From assembly GCF_018327705.1 (NCBI RefSeq), contig NZ_BNEM01000002.1, forward strand, positions 2,542,001 through 2,606,000: a stretch of DNA of 64,000 nucleotides, read 5' to 3'. Positions 38,712 through 47,891 of the stretch are shown here, in pieces. Position numbers and translations under genes: made by a program. The first letter of the stretch is position 1, and each line of letters begins with the position of its first letter. Source of the DNA: Catellatospora sp. TT07R-123 (lineage in GTDB: Bacteria > Actinomycetota > Actinomycetes > Mycobacteriales > Micromonosporaceae). The notes under the pieces are model-generated. The model was not told the origin of the DNA. It saw nothing but the letters and a program-made list of their open reading frames with translations, and did not search any database.

Positions 38712-39941
38712 ATGGTGATCAGTAGAAGAGCCGTACTGGGAGCGGCGATGGGGGCCACGGCCTCCGCGCTGGCCGGGTGCACGGAGGAGTCGCCGACGCC
38801 GTCCCGGCCGTCCGCGAGCACGTCGCCTGTCGCCACTTCGCCGCCGACTTCGGCACCGACCCCTTCGCCGACGGCGACGTTGATCGGCGACGGCAGCACC
38901 CAGGACACCGGCCCCCAGCCGAACCAGCCGAGCCCGCAACGCCTCGGGCCGGGCGAGGCGCCGCCGCAGTTCGTGGTCATGTCCTGGGACGGCGCCGGGT
39001 CGGCCCAGCTGTTCACCCGCTTCCGCGGCCTGGCGCACGAGCTGAACGGCGCGATGACGTTCTTCCTGTCCGGGATCTACACGCTCCCCGAACGAAAGCG
39101 GAGCTTCTACCGGCCGCCGCGCCACCCGGTCGGTGCCTCCTCACTCGGGTTCCTGTCGGACCGGGCGGTGCACGGCGCCATCGAGCAGGTCGGTCTCGCC
39201 TGGCGCGAGGGCCACGAGATCGGCACCCATTTCAACGGCCACTTCTGCGGTCCCGGCGGAGTGTCCGACTGGTCGCCCGACGACTGGGACAGTGAGATCG
39301 ACCAGGCTGTCGCCATGGTGTCCCAGTGGCGGACGAACACCGGGTTCACCGATCTGCCGCCGCTGCCGTTCGACTACGCGAAAGAGCTGATCGGCGGCCG
39401 TACGCCCTGCCTGGAAGGACAGGCGAACCTGCTGAAGGCGAAGCGGGTCCGACAGTGGCGCTACGACAGTTCGGGGACCGGGATCCAGATCTGGCCGTCG
39501 AAGTTCCGCAACGGGCTCTGGAACCTGCCGATGCAGCAGATCCCGTTCCCGGGGCACAGCTTCGAAGTCCTCGCGATGGACTACAACATGATGTTCAACC
39601 AGTCGCGCACCCCCAGCGGCGGCGACGCCAGCAAGCGGCCGACCTGGTACAAGCAGGCCCGTGACGCGTACCTCGCCGGCTTCCGGCGCGCCTACACCGG
39701 CAACCGCGCACCGCTGATCATCGGTAACCACTTCGAGCGGTGGAACGGCGGCATCTACATGGACGCGGTCACCGACGCGGTGCGTGAGATGGCCCAGCAC
39801 GACTCGGTGCGGTTCGTCTCGTTCCGGCAGCTGGTCGAATGGCTCGACGTGCAGACCCCCGCGGTCCTCGCCAGGCTCCGCACACTGCCGGTCGGCCACA
39901 AGCCGGCCGGCGGCTGGGCGGAGTTCCTCGGCGCCGTCTGA
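38712..39941 (+). CDS. Polysaccharide deacetylase-like lipoprotein
   Basis: A 409-residue lipoprotein. SRRAVLGAAMGATASALAGC gives a Tat-like signal with a lipobox Cys near residue 24. A Ser/Pro/Thr linker runs to about residue 60. The rest resembles actinobacterial polysaccharide-deacetylase-like proteins, with VVMSWDGAG near the start of the domain, HEIGTHFNGH as the metal-type His motif, and a later NHFERW. Such enzymes remove acetyl groups from wall glycans; activity here is not proven, since the first Asp pair of the NodB motif is only partly kept. The ATG was chosen over an earlier alternative because it begins the signal peptide. Single gene between terminator and esterase. Confidence 0.8.
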   Translation: MVISRRAVLGAAMGATASALAGCTEESPTPSRPSASTSPVATSPPTSAPTPSPTATLIGDGSTQDTGPQPNQPSPQRLGPGEAPPQFVVMSWDGAGSAQLFTRFRGLAHELNGAMTFFLSGIYTLPERKRSFYRPPRHPVGASSLGFLSDRAVHGAIEQVGLAWREGHEIGTHFNGHFCGPGGVSDWSPDDWDSEIDQAVAMVSQWRTNTGFTDLPPLPFDYAKELIGGRTPCLEGQANLLKAKRVRQWRYDSSGTGIQIWPSKFRNGLWNLPMQQIPFPGHSFEVLAMDYNMMFNQSRTPSGGDASKRPTWYKQARDAYLAGFRRAYTGNRAPLIIGNHFERWNGGIYMDAVTDAVREMAQHDSVRFVSFRQLVEWLDVQTPAVLARLRTLPVGHKPAGGWAEFLGAV

Positions 39942-40066
39942 GACGGTTCGCCAACAGGCCGGCCGGGTCCCGTCCGGCCGCGAGCGCGCCCGGGCCGAGG
40001 AGCACGTCTCGGTACGGTTGCTCCCTCCGCCCGGCCGGGCGCTCCCCGCGGATTCGGACAGGTATT

Positions 40067-40103
40067 CAGTGGTGTCAATGGGTGTCTATAGTGGCATCCA
40101 CTG
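40067..40103. promoter_or_regulatory. Inverted repeat before the SGNH esterase
   Basis: CAGTGG and CCACTG form a 6-base inverted repeat around an A/T-richer centre (TGTCTATAGTGG), ending 24 bases before the GTG start. AGGAGGCGG follows as ribosome-binding site. It could be a promoter with an operator. Confidence 0.35.
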
Positions 40104-40126
40104 ATTTCTATCGCTAGGAGGCGGTA

Positions 40127-41785
40127 GTGAAGACACAACGGCGCCTGTCCCGAGGCCCGCGATCGACGCTGATCACGGCGGTGGCCGTCGCGTGCAGCCT
40201 GCTGACGGGCACGCAGGCGGCCCTGGCGGCACCAGCCGCGCCGGGTGCTCCCGCCCATTCCGGTATGACCGGGGTGTTCGCGGACACCCCGCAGGCCAAA
40301 GCACAGCGGCCGACTCAGGTCTTCGACCCGCAGGTGAAGCTTCCGCAGCCGCTGACCATCCCGGGTACGGGCGAGACGTTCGCGCCGCTCACCTCGCCGC
40401 TCAAACCCGTCGAACCCGCCGCCCTTCCCGGAGCGGCCACGGGGAGCGGGCCCGCACTCATGCGGGACGCGAAGATCACCGCGGCGTCTCCTTCGAACTC
40501 CAGCGGCGGCACCAACGGCAACGGGACGCAGGCTGGGGCCGTCTGCGAGCCGAGCATCTACGGCAGCACCTACGTGGGCAGCAACTCGGCGATCGGCCCC
40601 TACTCCGACACGGTCTATACGGCCGGCATCTCGTGCAACTTCGTACTTCGGTACATGTCCGGCGTCTCCTCGGTCGTCGACTGGACCCCGCACTACGAGG
40701 GCCAGACCGGGTACGTCGGCACCTCCTTCGGGGGCACCGGAAGCTCCGGGGCAAGCCAGGGGTCCTTCGAGAACCAGGGCGACCTGTATGACGGCGGCCG
40801 CTCCGTGGAGATCATCCTCGACGTCTACATGAACACCGGCGCGGCGACCTGGGGGGCCTGCAACCCGATCCCGGGCCTGCGGTACCTGCTCTGCGCCGGT
40901 CTGGGCACCCCCACCCTGCACGTCATCGTGGGAACCGGGGCCTTCTCGACCGGACTGCAGGCACCGGTGGCGCGCTGGGCGGCACTGGGCGACTCCTACT
41001 CGTCGGGGACCGGCGCCTCCACCTACCTGGGCGCGCCGAACCCGCCCGGGTGCCGGCGCAGCCTCGACACCTACTCCTACCGGATGGGCGGCGGCGGGCT
41101 GCCGATCGGCGACCACGGTGAGCGGATCTCCATCGACACGCCGAACCTGAAGGCCTGCCACGGCGCCAGGTTCACCGATTTCTTCTTCCCCCAGACAGAC
41201 GCCGGCGCGGAAGCGAGACAGCTGGACTACGTGACCCGGCGCACCCGGCTGGTGACCCTGACCCTGGGCGGCAACGACGTCGGCTTCGCGCCGAGGCTCA
41301 GGGCCTGCGTCACCGGCGACTGCTCGGCAGCCCCGCTCGTCACCGCGCAGGAGGCGGCCGCCCTCCAGGAAGACCTGATCAGGCTCTACCGGACGATCCG
41401 ATCTCAGATGAGGAACAACAGTCTGCTGGTCGTGCTGAGCTACCCGGCCTTCCTTCCCAATCCGGATGACTCAGCGGATCCCCAGCCGTCGTTCACCCGG
41501 TGTCCCGTCGTGAACTCGCAGATCACCACCGCCGAGCTGAGGCGGATCTATGAGGCGGCCACGCTGGTCGACAACGTCGTCAGCGGTGCGGTCACCCGGC
41601 TCGGCGACTCGGGCGTGAAGTTCGTGAACCTGCTGGAAGCGTTCCGCGGCCACCGGATCTGCAGCGACGACACCTGGGCCAACGGCGTCAACCTGGCTGA
41701 CGTCCCAGAAACCTTCCACCCCAACAACCCTGGCTACGTCGAGATGGCAAGCCAGCTGATCAGGCAGGCGGGGATCGGCACCTAA
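40127..41785 (+). CDS. Secreted SGNH-hydrolase-type esterase/lipase
   Basis: A 552-residue protein with a signal peptide of about 35 residues. The first 270 mature residues contain a Pro-rich stretch and a beta-rich domain (TYVGSNSAIGPYSDTVY). The C-terminal 270 residues are an SGNH hydrolase. It has nucleophile Ser290 in GDSYSSGTG, then the GGNDVGF block and His531 in FHPN. This is the lipase group that includes Streptomyces coelicolor SGNH lipase. It should cleave ester bonds of lipids outside the cell. The GTG start follows AGGAGGCGGTA. The added N-terminal domain is roughly twice the usual family length and may bind substrate. Confidence 0.9.
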   Translation: MKTQRRLSRGPRSTLITAVAVACSLLTGTQAALAAPAAPGAPAHSGMTGVFADTPQAKAQRPTQVFDPQVKLPQPLTIPGTGETFAPLTSPLKPVEPAALPGAATGSGPALMRDAKITAASPSNSSGGTNGNGTQAGAVCEPSIYGSTYVGSNSAIGPYSDTVYTAGISCNFVLRYMSGVSSVVDWTPHYEGQTGYVGTSFGGTGSSGASQGSFENQGDLYDGGRSVEIILDVYMNTGAATWGACNPIPGLRYLLCAGLGTPTLHVIVGTGAFSTGLQAPVARWAALGDSYSSGTGASTYLGAPNPPGCRRSLDTYSYRMGGGGLPIGDHGERISIDTPNLKACHGARFTDFFFPQTDAGAEARQLDYVTRRTRLVTLTLGGNDVGFAPRLRACVTGDCSAAPLVTAQEAAALQEDLIRLYRTIRSQMRNNSLLVVLSYPAFLPNPDDSADPQPSFTRCPVVNSQITTAELRRIYEAATLVDNVVSGAVTRLGDSGVKFVNLLEAFRGHRICSDDTWANGVNLADVPETFHPNNPGYVEMASQLIRQAGIGT

Positions 41786-41857
41786 CCGCATCCTCACGAC
41801 GATGGGCCGGGCATCCCGTCATCCAGGTGCCCGGCCATCAATGCCACCGCTGAACGC

Positions 41858-41915
41858 GCCGGCCTTGCGGGGTGAACGCATGACCATCACGATGTCGCCC
41901 CGTACGCAGCGCCGG
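41858..41915. repeat. Dispersed repeat, copy A
   Basis: This 58-base stretch, starting GCCGGCCTTGCGGGGTGA, matches the sequence at 54053-54108 with about five mismatches and two single-base gaps. It lies upstream of the PH-like membrane protein and is non-coding here. The flanks of the two copies do not match. Confidence 0.6.
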
Positions 41916-41952
41916 CCCCCATCGGTTGCTCGGCGGCCGTACCCTGCACGCC

Positions 41953-42573
41953 ATGGTTGCGAGGACGCGGGTGATCCGGTCGGCGACGGCGATGATCGTC
42001 GGTTCGCTGCTGCTGGCTGGCATGATCGTGGCGCCCCCAGGGGTCTACCACCTGACCGGCTCGCTGGTCGCCGGGCTCGTCTGCCTGGTGGTGGCGCTCA
42101 TGGCCGGTGCCGTCGTGTTCACCCTGATGTCGCAGAACAAGCTCACCTACGGCCCGGCCGGCCTGTACGTCATGAGCGAAGACGGCAGCCACACCCTGGC
42201 CTGGGACGACATCGACCGCTTCGACTTCGGCAGGTGGGTGTCCGGCGACAAGCGCCGTCCCGACCTCGTACGCGGCATGGTGATCCACCTCAAGTCCGGC
42301 GGTCAGGTGCTCGTCGACTGGATCAACACCAAGCGCACCATCCGGCAGCTCAACGACGCCCTGGCCCGATACTCGGGCCGTCCCGCGCCCGACCTCACAC
42401 CCGAGCCCGCCCGCCCGGGATCCAAGCTGACCTTCGTGGGCGTCCTGACCGCGTTCAACATCGTCGTCCTGTGGCTGATGGGGCGGGTGCCGGTGCTGTT
42501 CCTCGTCGCCATCGTCGTCGACGTCCTCGCGGTGTGCGTGTACATGGGCGTCAGCATGTCCCGGCGCGACTGA
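41953..42573 (+). CDS. PH-like membrane protein
   Basis: A 206-residue protein. Two N-terminal membrane helices (about residues 9-28 and 33-55) are followed by a beta-rich region of PH-like type (LTYGPAGLYVM, ALAWDDIDRF-type spacing seen as TLAWDDIDRFDFG, GMVIHLKSGGQVLVDW). Two further helices lie near the C terminus (165-200). The ATG lies 6 bases after a minus-10-like TACCCT, which suggests leaderless translation. The family is not named with confidence; bacterial membrane proteins with this layout often have unknown roles. A terminator follows directly. Confidence 0.78.
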   Translation: MVARTRVIRSATAMIVGSLLLAGMIVAPPGVYHLTGSLVAGLVCLVVALMAGAVVFTLMSQNKLTYGPAGLYVMSEDGSHTLAWDDIDRFDFGRWVSGDKRRPDLVRGMVIHLKSGGQVLVDWINTKRTIRQLNDALARYSGRPAPDLTPEPARPGSKLTFVGVLTAFNIVVLWLMGRVPVLFLVAIVVDVLAVCVYMGVSMSRRD

Positions 42574-42584
42574 GCGGCGTGAGC

Positions 42585-42614
42585 ACCGGCAGGTCGTCGA
42601 CGCGAACTGCCGGT
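42585..42614 (+). terminator. Terminator hairpin
   Basis: ACCGGCAG and CTGCCGGT form an 8-base stem around a 14-base loop just after the PH-like membrane gene. Confidence 0.6.
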
Positions 42615-42673
42615 CAAGCGCCTGCCGCAGGTCACGGTCGCCTCGGTGGCGGCGGAAGCGGCACGGTCTTCGG

Positions 42674-42830
42674 GTGACCGACGACGAGATCATCGAAGGT
42701 GCCGTCCGTTCCGTGGCCGAACGGCAGGCAGGCCACGTACGGGGTACCCGTCACGTGGCCTGTCTGTTCGTGCTGGAGACGGCCGGTGGGCTTCAGCCGG
42801 TCGGCCCCGATCCCCGGCCCTGGTCGGGGC
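42674..42830 (+). pseudogene. Possible 5' fragment of a decayed gene
   Basis: A GTG-started reading (VTDDEIIEGAVRSVAERQ, then ACLFVLETAGGLQPVG) has protein-like composition for about 50 residues. It then runs through the protease terminator and into that gene's 3' end in antisense. I see no ribosome-binding site. It may be a remnant; it could also be chance. Confidence 0.25.
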
Positions 42831-42843
42831 CGGGGACCGGGGG
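42805..42843 (-). terminator. Terminator hairpin of the serine protease gene
   Basis: CCCCGATCCCCGGCC pairs with GGCCGGGGACCGGGG, with one interior mismatch pair and a 9-base loop, 27 bases beyond the protease stop. Confidence 0.75.
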
Positions 42844-42869
42844 TCAGGTGGTGGACGTCAGGCCGCCGG

Positions 42870-43877
42870 TCACGCCGGGGACAGGGCCTCGGCGTAGTCG
42901 TAGAGGCTCTTGATGTCGTTGTCGAAGTAGGGGCCGTCGAACTCGCCGTTGCCCGGGTTGTCGCCGTGGCTCACGACGCTGTTGATGTAGCCGTACCCGG
43001 TCGCGTCGTTGTACTCCTGCAGCCATGGACCGCCGCTGGAGCCGTAGGTCATCGGGCAGGTCATCCGGATGACCTCGTCGTGGCCGTGCCAGGTGCCGCT
43101 CTGGCAGAACCACTGGATCTCGCCGCCGCCGAGGTTGGACGGGTAGCCGATCGCGGTCATGTACGGGCCGTAGCCCCAGTTCCACCGGAGGCCGTGGCCG
43201 CCGACGGTGTCGACGACCTTGAGGCCCCAGTAGCCGCCGTTGTTCATGATGACGACGGCCATGTCCTCGTTGTAGCTGGCGCTGTTGACCCACGCGGTAC
43301 GGGTCGCCACCGTGTAGGCCGCGAAGGACCCCCACGGCTGGCTGCCGCTGCGGTACTGCGGGACGAACACCCAGTTGCCGTACCAGGAGCCGCCGGCGCC
43401 GCCGCTGTGCACGCAGTGCCCCGCGGTCATCACCAGCCGGCGCTTGCCGCTGGAGACCGTGCTGGCCGAGCACGACGAGCCGCCCCAGGGCGTGTTGAAG
43501 TACAGCTTGCCGATGGCCAGCGACTCGTTGAGCATGAGCCCGGCGCGGTCGATCGTGCTGCTCGGCGCGGCCGGGGCGATCGTGCCGGCGGGCCCGGTCG
43601 GCCTGGGCACGGTGGTCGACGCCTCACCGGACGCCTTGGGCCGGACGAAGTCCAGGTCGACGGCGGCCGCCATGCGCTCCGGCGTCCAGTACGCGACGAC
43701 CTCCTTGGCGGTCGCCTCGTCGGTGACGGGGCGGCCGTCGAGGGTGCGGTTCACGGCGGTGGTGTTGCCGCTGCGGTCGGCGGTGGTCGACTGCGCAGCC
43801 GAGGCAGTCGTCCCGCCGGCCAGCACGAGCACGGCCGCCAGGCCGGTCGCGACTGACCATTTCGAGGTGATTGACAC
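42870..43877 (-). CDS. Secreted trypsin-like serine peptidase
   Basis: A 335-residue protein with a signal peptide of about 30 residues and a propeptide-like stretch to about residue 110. The chymotrypsin-fold domain follows. The catalytic triad is His154 in TAGHCVH, Asp205 in NEDMAVV and Ser281 in GSSGGPW. Cys residues near 139 and 155, and near 255 and 273, can form the usual disulfides. The GTG start has AAGGG 8 bases upstream; an overlapping ATG frame is out of phase. It is a single gene with its own terminator and a TTGACA promoter element. Specificity cannot be told from sequence. Confidence 0.9.
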   Translation of the reverse strand: MSITSKWSVATGLAAVLVLAGGTTASAAQSTTADRSGNTTAVNRTLDGRPVTDEATAKEVVAYWTPERMAAAVDLDFVRPKASGEASTTVPRPTGPAGTIAPAAPSSTIDRAGLMLNESLAIGKLYFNTPWGGSSCSASTVSSGKRRLVMTAGHCVHSGGAGGSWYGNWVFVPQYRSGSQPWGSFAAYTVATRTAWVNSASYNEDMAVVIMNNGGYWGLKVVDTVGGHGLRWNWGYGPYMTAIGYPSNLGGGEIQWFCQSGTWHGHDEVIRMTCPMTYGSSGGPWLQEYNDATGYGYINSVVSHGDNPGNGEFDGPYFDNDIKSLYDYAEALSPA

Positions 43878-43913
43878 TAGACATCCCTTCTGTGGGGAGC
43901 TGGGGTAGGTCAC

Positions 43914-43946
43914 AGCGTTATCGATACACCTGAATGTGTCAACGCT
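43914..43946 (-). promoter_or_regulatory. Promoter and dyad of the serine protease gene
   Basis: On the minus strand TTGACA is followed by an A/T-rich stretch with TATCGATAACG at minus-10 distance. An inverted repeat (AGCGTT..ACAC..GTGT..AACGCT) spans the same bases, a likely operator over the promoter. Confidence 0.5.
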
Positions 43947-43984
43947 TATCAAACGACCACGTCCCTCGATGTGGAATGATGAAT

Positions 43985-44613
43985 GCCGATGGAAGCCGCA
44001 TATGAGAAGAGTGAGGATCACCGGTCATCCCCCGCGGCGAGGCGCCATCGTCCATTGCGGTACAGGCAGACTGGAATGCGCTATCGCATAGTCATGGACG
44101 ACGACTGCGGCGATCCCGCGCAATGGCATCGGCGGCCGGGAACACGGCTGGCGGGCGCCGCTTCGGAGTAGCCGTACTCACAGGTCAGTCCCGCTTCCGG
44201 CCATGCGGGTGACGTTCGACAGGGCGCAATCGAGTCGGGCGACAACGCGCCTATCCCAGGACGTCCCGGCGGATGCCGCACGGATGGAGCGGGCGACTGG
44301 CCGCACGCCGACGGGCGACCCGGCGGCAGCTCGGGCCACCGGAACTCGACAGCGCGGACGGGTGCCGCATCCACCAGGGAGAGGTGACCAGGCACAGGAA
44401 GCGTGGTCATGCGGACTCACTCCCGGTGGCCTGGACGAATTCGGTGTCCGATGTGGACTGAAGAGTCGGCGACGACTGCCGGCTCCGCGGAGGCGTCTCC
44501 TCCGAGAGGATCACCCTGCGTATGCGGAAGAGCACGCTGAGGGCCATCCGGTCGGTGTCCGGAATCATCCGCCCACATCGACTTCGCCGGCCCCCCAACG
44601 AGCGGCGCCCATG
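43985..44613. other. Gene-free stretch, no supported feature
   Basis: About 630 bases between the protease promoter and the helicase gene show no frame with convincing codon bias or ribosome-binding site. A short reading with MRYRIVMDDDCGDPAQW near 44075 looks protein-like but stops soon and has no start signal, so it may be a remnant. Nothing else is supported. Confidence 0.5.
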
Positions 44614-44619
44614 CCTACG
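44614..44619 (+). promoter_or_regulatory. Minus-10 box for leaderless helicase transcript
   Basis: TACGAT lies 8 bases before the ATG (5 before an in-frame GTG) and no ribosome-binding site intervenes, the pattern of leaderless actinomycete mRNAs. Similar TANNNT boxes lie 5-8 bases before the starts at 33754, 41953 and 47892. Confidence 0.45.
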
Positions 44620-44627
44620 ATCTCGTG

Positions 44628-47600
44628 ATGGCGGACTCTCCCATCCTCGGGCTCTACGACACCCTGCTGACCCAGCGGCTCAACGAGCAGGTCGATCAGT
44701 GGCGCGCCGCCGGGCACGTGGTCCACGTCGACGGCATCGACGAAGCCGACGCTGCGCACCTGCTGGGCCGCTACATCGGTGAAGCCGCCGCACGCGCCCT
44801 CGCCGCTCTGCGGGGCACCGACGCACAGGTCGAGTTCGCCAATCAACTGCTCCGCACCTTCGCCGACCCCGAGCTGGTCCACGCCGGGCCGGGCAAGCTG
44901 CTCGCGATCACGGCCGGAGAGCCGGGCGCCCAGCCGCCGGTGCGGCCGTCGACGGCCCTGGCTGAGGCCGCGCTGCTCACCAATGCCCGGGAGGATCCGC
45001 ACCTCGCGCACGAGCTCGCCGCCGAGCTGGCTAGTGCCAACGGCGTCGACCTGCTCTGCGCGTTCGTCAAATGGTCCGGGCTGCGCATCCTGGAGCAGCG
45101 GATGGAGCAGTTGCAGCGGCGCGGTGTGCCGCTGCGGGTGATCACCACGACGTACATGGGAGCTACTGAGCGCCGCGCCCTGGACCGGCTGGTCAACGAC
45201 TTCGGCGCTCAGGTGAAGATCAGCTACGAGCAGAACTCGACCCGCCTGCATGCCAAGGCCTGGCTGCTGCGCCGGGACACGGGCTTCGACACGGCGTACG
45301 TCGGCAGCTCGAACCTGTCCGCGGCTGCCCTGCTCGACGGCCTGGAGTGGAACGTCCGCCTGTCGGCGGTCACCACGCCACGGCTGCTGGAGAAGTTCCG
45401 CGCGACCTTCGACTCCTACTGGGACCGCACCGAGTTCGAGCTGTACGACCCGGCCGAGCATGCGCAGCGGCTGGATGAGGCGCTGGCCGTCACCACGTCC
45501 ACCAAGCGACGGCTGATCGACGTGCCGGCCCTGGTGCCGCACCCGTACCCGCATCAGCGCGAAATGCTGGAAGACCTCGACCTCGAACGCACCGCACACG
45601 ACCGGCACCGCAACCTGCTTGTCGCCGCGACCGGCACCGGCAAGACTGTCACCGCCGCGTTCGACTACCGCAACCTGCAGCAGCGGCTCGGCAGGCTGCC
45701 CAGCCTGCTGTTCGTCGCACACCGGCGGGAGATCCTGGACCAGGCGCTGCACACCTACCGGCAGGTCCTCGCCCGGCCCACGTTCGGGGAGCTGCACGTC
45801 GGCGACGACCGCACCCGCGAATGGCACCACGTCTTCGCCTCGGTGCAGTCCCTGCACCGCAATATCGCCGACCTCGCGCCGGAACACTTCGACGTCGTGG
45901 TCATCGACGAGTTCCACCATGCTCATGCGCCGACCTACCGGCGCATCCTCGACCACCTGCGGCCGCAGGAACTGCTCGGGCTGACCGCCACACCGGAACG
46001 GGCCGATGGCACCTGGGTGCAGGACGAGTTCTTCGACCGGCACATCTCCGCCGAGCTGCGCCTCTGGGACGCACTGCATGCCGACCTGCTGTGCCCGTTC
46101 CACTACTTCGGCATCAACGACGAGACCGACCTCACCCGCCTGGAATGGGTACGGGGCGCCTACGACAGCGACGCCCTCGACGCTGCGTACACCGGCAACA
46201 AGGATCGCGCCCGGCTGGTCTTCAACGCGGTGCGGGACAAGGTCAGTGATCTTGGAGCGGTACGCGGTCTGGGGTTCTGCGTCTCGGTGCAGCACGCGCG
46301 GTTCATGGCCGAGTTCTTCACCAGCCACGGCGTCCTGTCGCGTGCCGTCGACGGCACCACATCGGTCGACCAGCGGCGCGAGGCCCTCGACGACCTGCGG
46401 GCGGGGCGGGTCACGTTCCTGTTCGCGGTGGACCTTTTCAACGAGGGCCTGGACATCCCGGATATCAACACGATCCTGATGCTGCGGCCGACGCAGAGCG
46501 CCACGGTGTTCTTGCAGCAGCTCGGGCGTGGTCTGCGGCGTACGCCGGAGAAGGATGTGCTGACCGTGTTGGACTTCGTCGGCCAGCACCGCGCCGAGTT
46601 CCGGCTGGAGAACCGCTTCCAGGCGCTGACCGGGCTGTTCCGCGGCCGCCTCGAAGACGACGTCGCGAAGGACTTCCCGAGGCTGCCGCCCGGCTGCCAG
46701 GTGGTGCTCGACCGGATCGCCAAGGAACGCCTGCTCAGCAGCCTCCAGGAGCACCTGAGCGTCAAGGCCGCCGTGCTGGTGCAGGAGCTGCGCAGGTACG
46801 CGCAGCCCAAGCTCGCCGACTACCTGGAGGCCAGCGGGCGTGACATCGTCGACGTCTACCGGCGCGAGCGTTACTGGACCTTGCTGCTGCGGCGCAGCGG
46901 CCTGCTTCCCGGCGAAGGTTCTGAGCTGGAGCACACCGTCGGACGGCGGTTGCGGGCGTTCCTACACGTGGACGACGAGCCCCGAGCGGCAGCGTATGCG
47001 CAGCTGGCGACCGCTTCAGCGCCGTACGCAGACCTGTCCCCCGTCGAGCAGGCGTTCGCTCGGATGCTGGTCTTCTCGATCTGGCGTGACGGGGACGACT
47101 TCGCCGACTATGACGAGGCGCTGAGCCGGCTCCGCAGCGAGAGGTATGTACGCGACGAACTGCGCCAGATCGTCGCGTACACGGCGGACCGGCCGCGGCG
47201 GGTAGCCAAGCCGCTGACCGAGGCGCTGTCGCAGGTGCCGCTGACGGTCAACGCTCGCTACTCCACCGATGAGATCCTGGCCGCGCTGGGGTGGGCGGAG
47301 CTCGGACGGCGGGTCCCCGCACACATGCAGAGCGGTGTCGCCTGGGCGCCGGCGACCCAGTGTGACGCGCTGCTGGTGACCCTGCGCAAGAACGAGAAGG
47401 AGTTCTCGCCGCAAACGATGTACCGCGACTACGCGCTGACCCCGGAGCTGTTCCACTGGGAGTCACAGAACAGCACGTCGGGGACCTCGTCGGTCGGGGT
47501 GCGCTATCGCCACCACGCGCAGCTGGGCAGCCACATCCTGCTGTTCACCCGCGAAAGCAAGTCCACCGAGGCAGGGCACCCGGAGCCGTACGTATTCCAC

Positions 47601-47711
47601 GGCACGGCTCAGTATGTCGATCATCGCGGCGAGAAGCCGATGGCGGTCACCTGGCGGCTGGACGAACCCATGCCGGAGGAGCTGTTCCGGCGCGCGGCCG
47701 TCGCAGCCTGA
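44628..47711 (+). CDS. PLD-nuclease - SF2 helicase - DUF3427 protein
   Basis: A 1027-residue protein. Residues about 125-265 form a phospholipase-D-type nuclease domain, with STRLHAKAWLL carrying His208 and Lys210 and AYVGSSNLS following. An SF2 helicase core spans about 305-660 (TGTGKTVTA, VIDEFHHA, LTATPERADG, QLGRGLRRTP). A DUF3427 region makes up the rest. This architecture recurs in mobile and defence contexts, where it probably binds and degrades foreign DNA using ATP. I start at the ATG; a GTG directly before it is equally possible. It stands immediately upstream of a TIR operon, which supports a defence role. The precise target is unknown. Confidence 0.92.
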   Translation: MADSPILGLYDTLLTQRLNEQVDQWRAAGHVVHVDGIDEADAAHLLGRYIGEAAARALAALRGTDAQVEFANQLLRTFADPELVHAGPGKLLAITAGEPGAQPPVRPSTALAEAALLTNAREDPHLAHELAAELASANGVDLLCAFVKWSGLRILEQRMEQLQRRGVPLRVITTTYMGATERRALDRLVNDFGAQVKISYEQNSTRLHAKAWLLRRDTGFDTAYVGSSNLSAAALLDGLEWNVRLSAVTTPRLLEKFRATFDSYWDRTEFELYDPAEHAQRLDEALAVTTSTKRRLIDVPALVPHPYPHQREMLEDLDLERTAHDRHRNLLVAATGTGKTVTAAFDYRNLQQRLGRLPSLLFVAHRREILDQALHTYRQVLARPTFGELHVGDDRTREWHHVFASVQSLHRNIADLAPEHFDVVVIDEFHHAHAPTYRRILDHLRPQELLGLTATPERADGTWVQDEFFDRHISAELRLWDALHADLLCPFHYFGINDETDLTRLEWVRGAYDSDALDAAYTGNKDRARLVFNAVRDKVSDLGAVRGLGFCVSVQHARFMAEFFTSHGVLSRAVDGTTSVDQRREALDDLRAGRVTFLFAVDLFNEGLDIPDINTILMLRPTQSATVFLQQLGRGLRRTPEKDVLTVLDFVGQHRAEFRLENRFQALTGLFRGRLEDDVAKDFPRLPPGCQVVLDRIAKERLLSSLQEHLSVKAAVLVQELRRYAQPKLADYLEASGRDIVDVYRRERYWTLLLRRSGLLPGEGSELEHTVGRRLRAFLHVDDEPRAAAYAQLATASAPYADLSPVEQAFARMLVFSIWRDGDDFADYDEALSRLRSERYVRDELRQIVAYTADRPRRVAKPLTEALSQVPLTVNARYSTDEILAALGWAELGRRVPAHMQSGVAWAPATQCDALLVTLRKNEKEFSPQTMYRDYALTPELFHWESQNSTSGTSSVGVRYRHHAQLGSHILLFTRESKSTEAGHPEPYVFHGTAQYVDHRGEKPMAVTWRLDEPMPEELFRRAAVAA

Positions 47712-47788
47712 TGCTCCGTCAGCCGGGCCGCCCCCGGCGCGGTTCGAGCGCGGCCGATGCCTACCGGCCGAGGCGGCTCGCCGGGCAG

Positions 47789-47826
47789 CAGTGACGTCGT
47801 TGCACCCCTGCGAGCAGGGGTCACTG
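47789..47826. terminator. Two-tier hairpin between helicase and TIR operon
   Basis: Outer arms CAGTGAC/GTCACTG enclose inner arms ACCCCTGC/GCAGGGGT around a 2-base loop. It probably terminates the helicase transcript. Confidence 0.65.
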
Positions 47827-47891
47827 CGTCAGCTCGTCATCGTCCTGGTCAGCGAGCCATCGCATCGACGTTCGCTGGTTTATTGTCGCTT

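Noticed and set aside
44203..44628. Open frame before the helicase gene
   Set aside because: Arg/Pro-rich composition, no ribosome-binding site and no recognisable segment.
44565..46934. 789-codon antisense frame over the helicase gene
   Set aside because: The plus frame has all helicase motifs; the antisense reading is compositionally biased and has no start signal.
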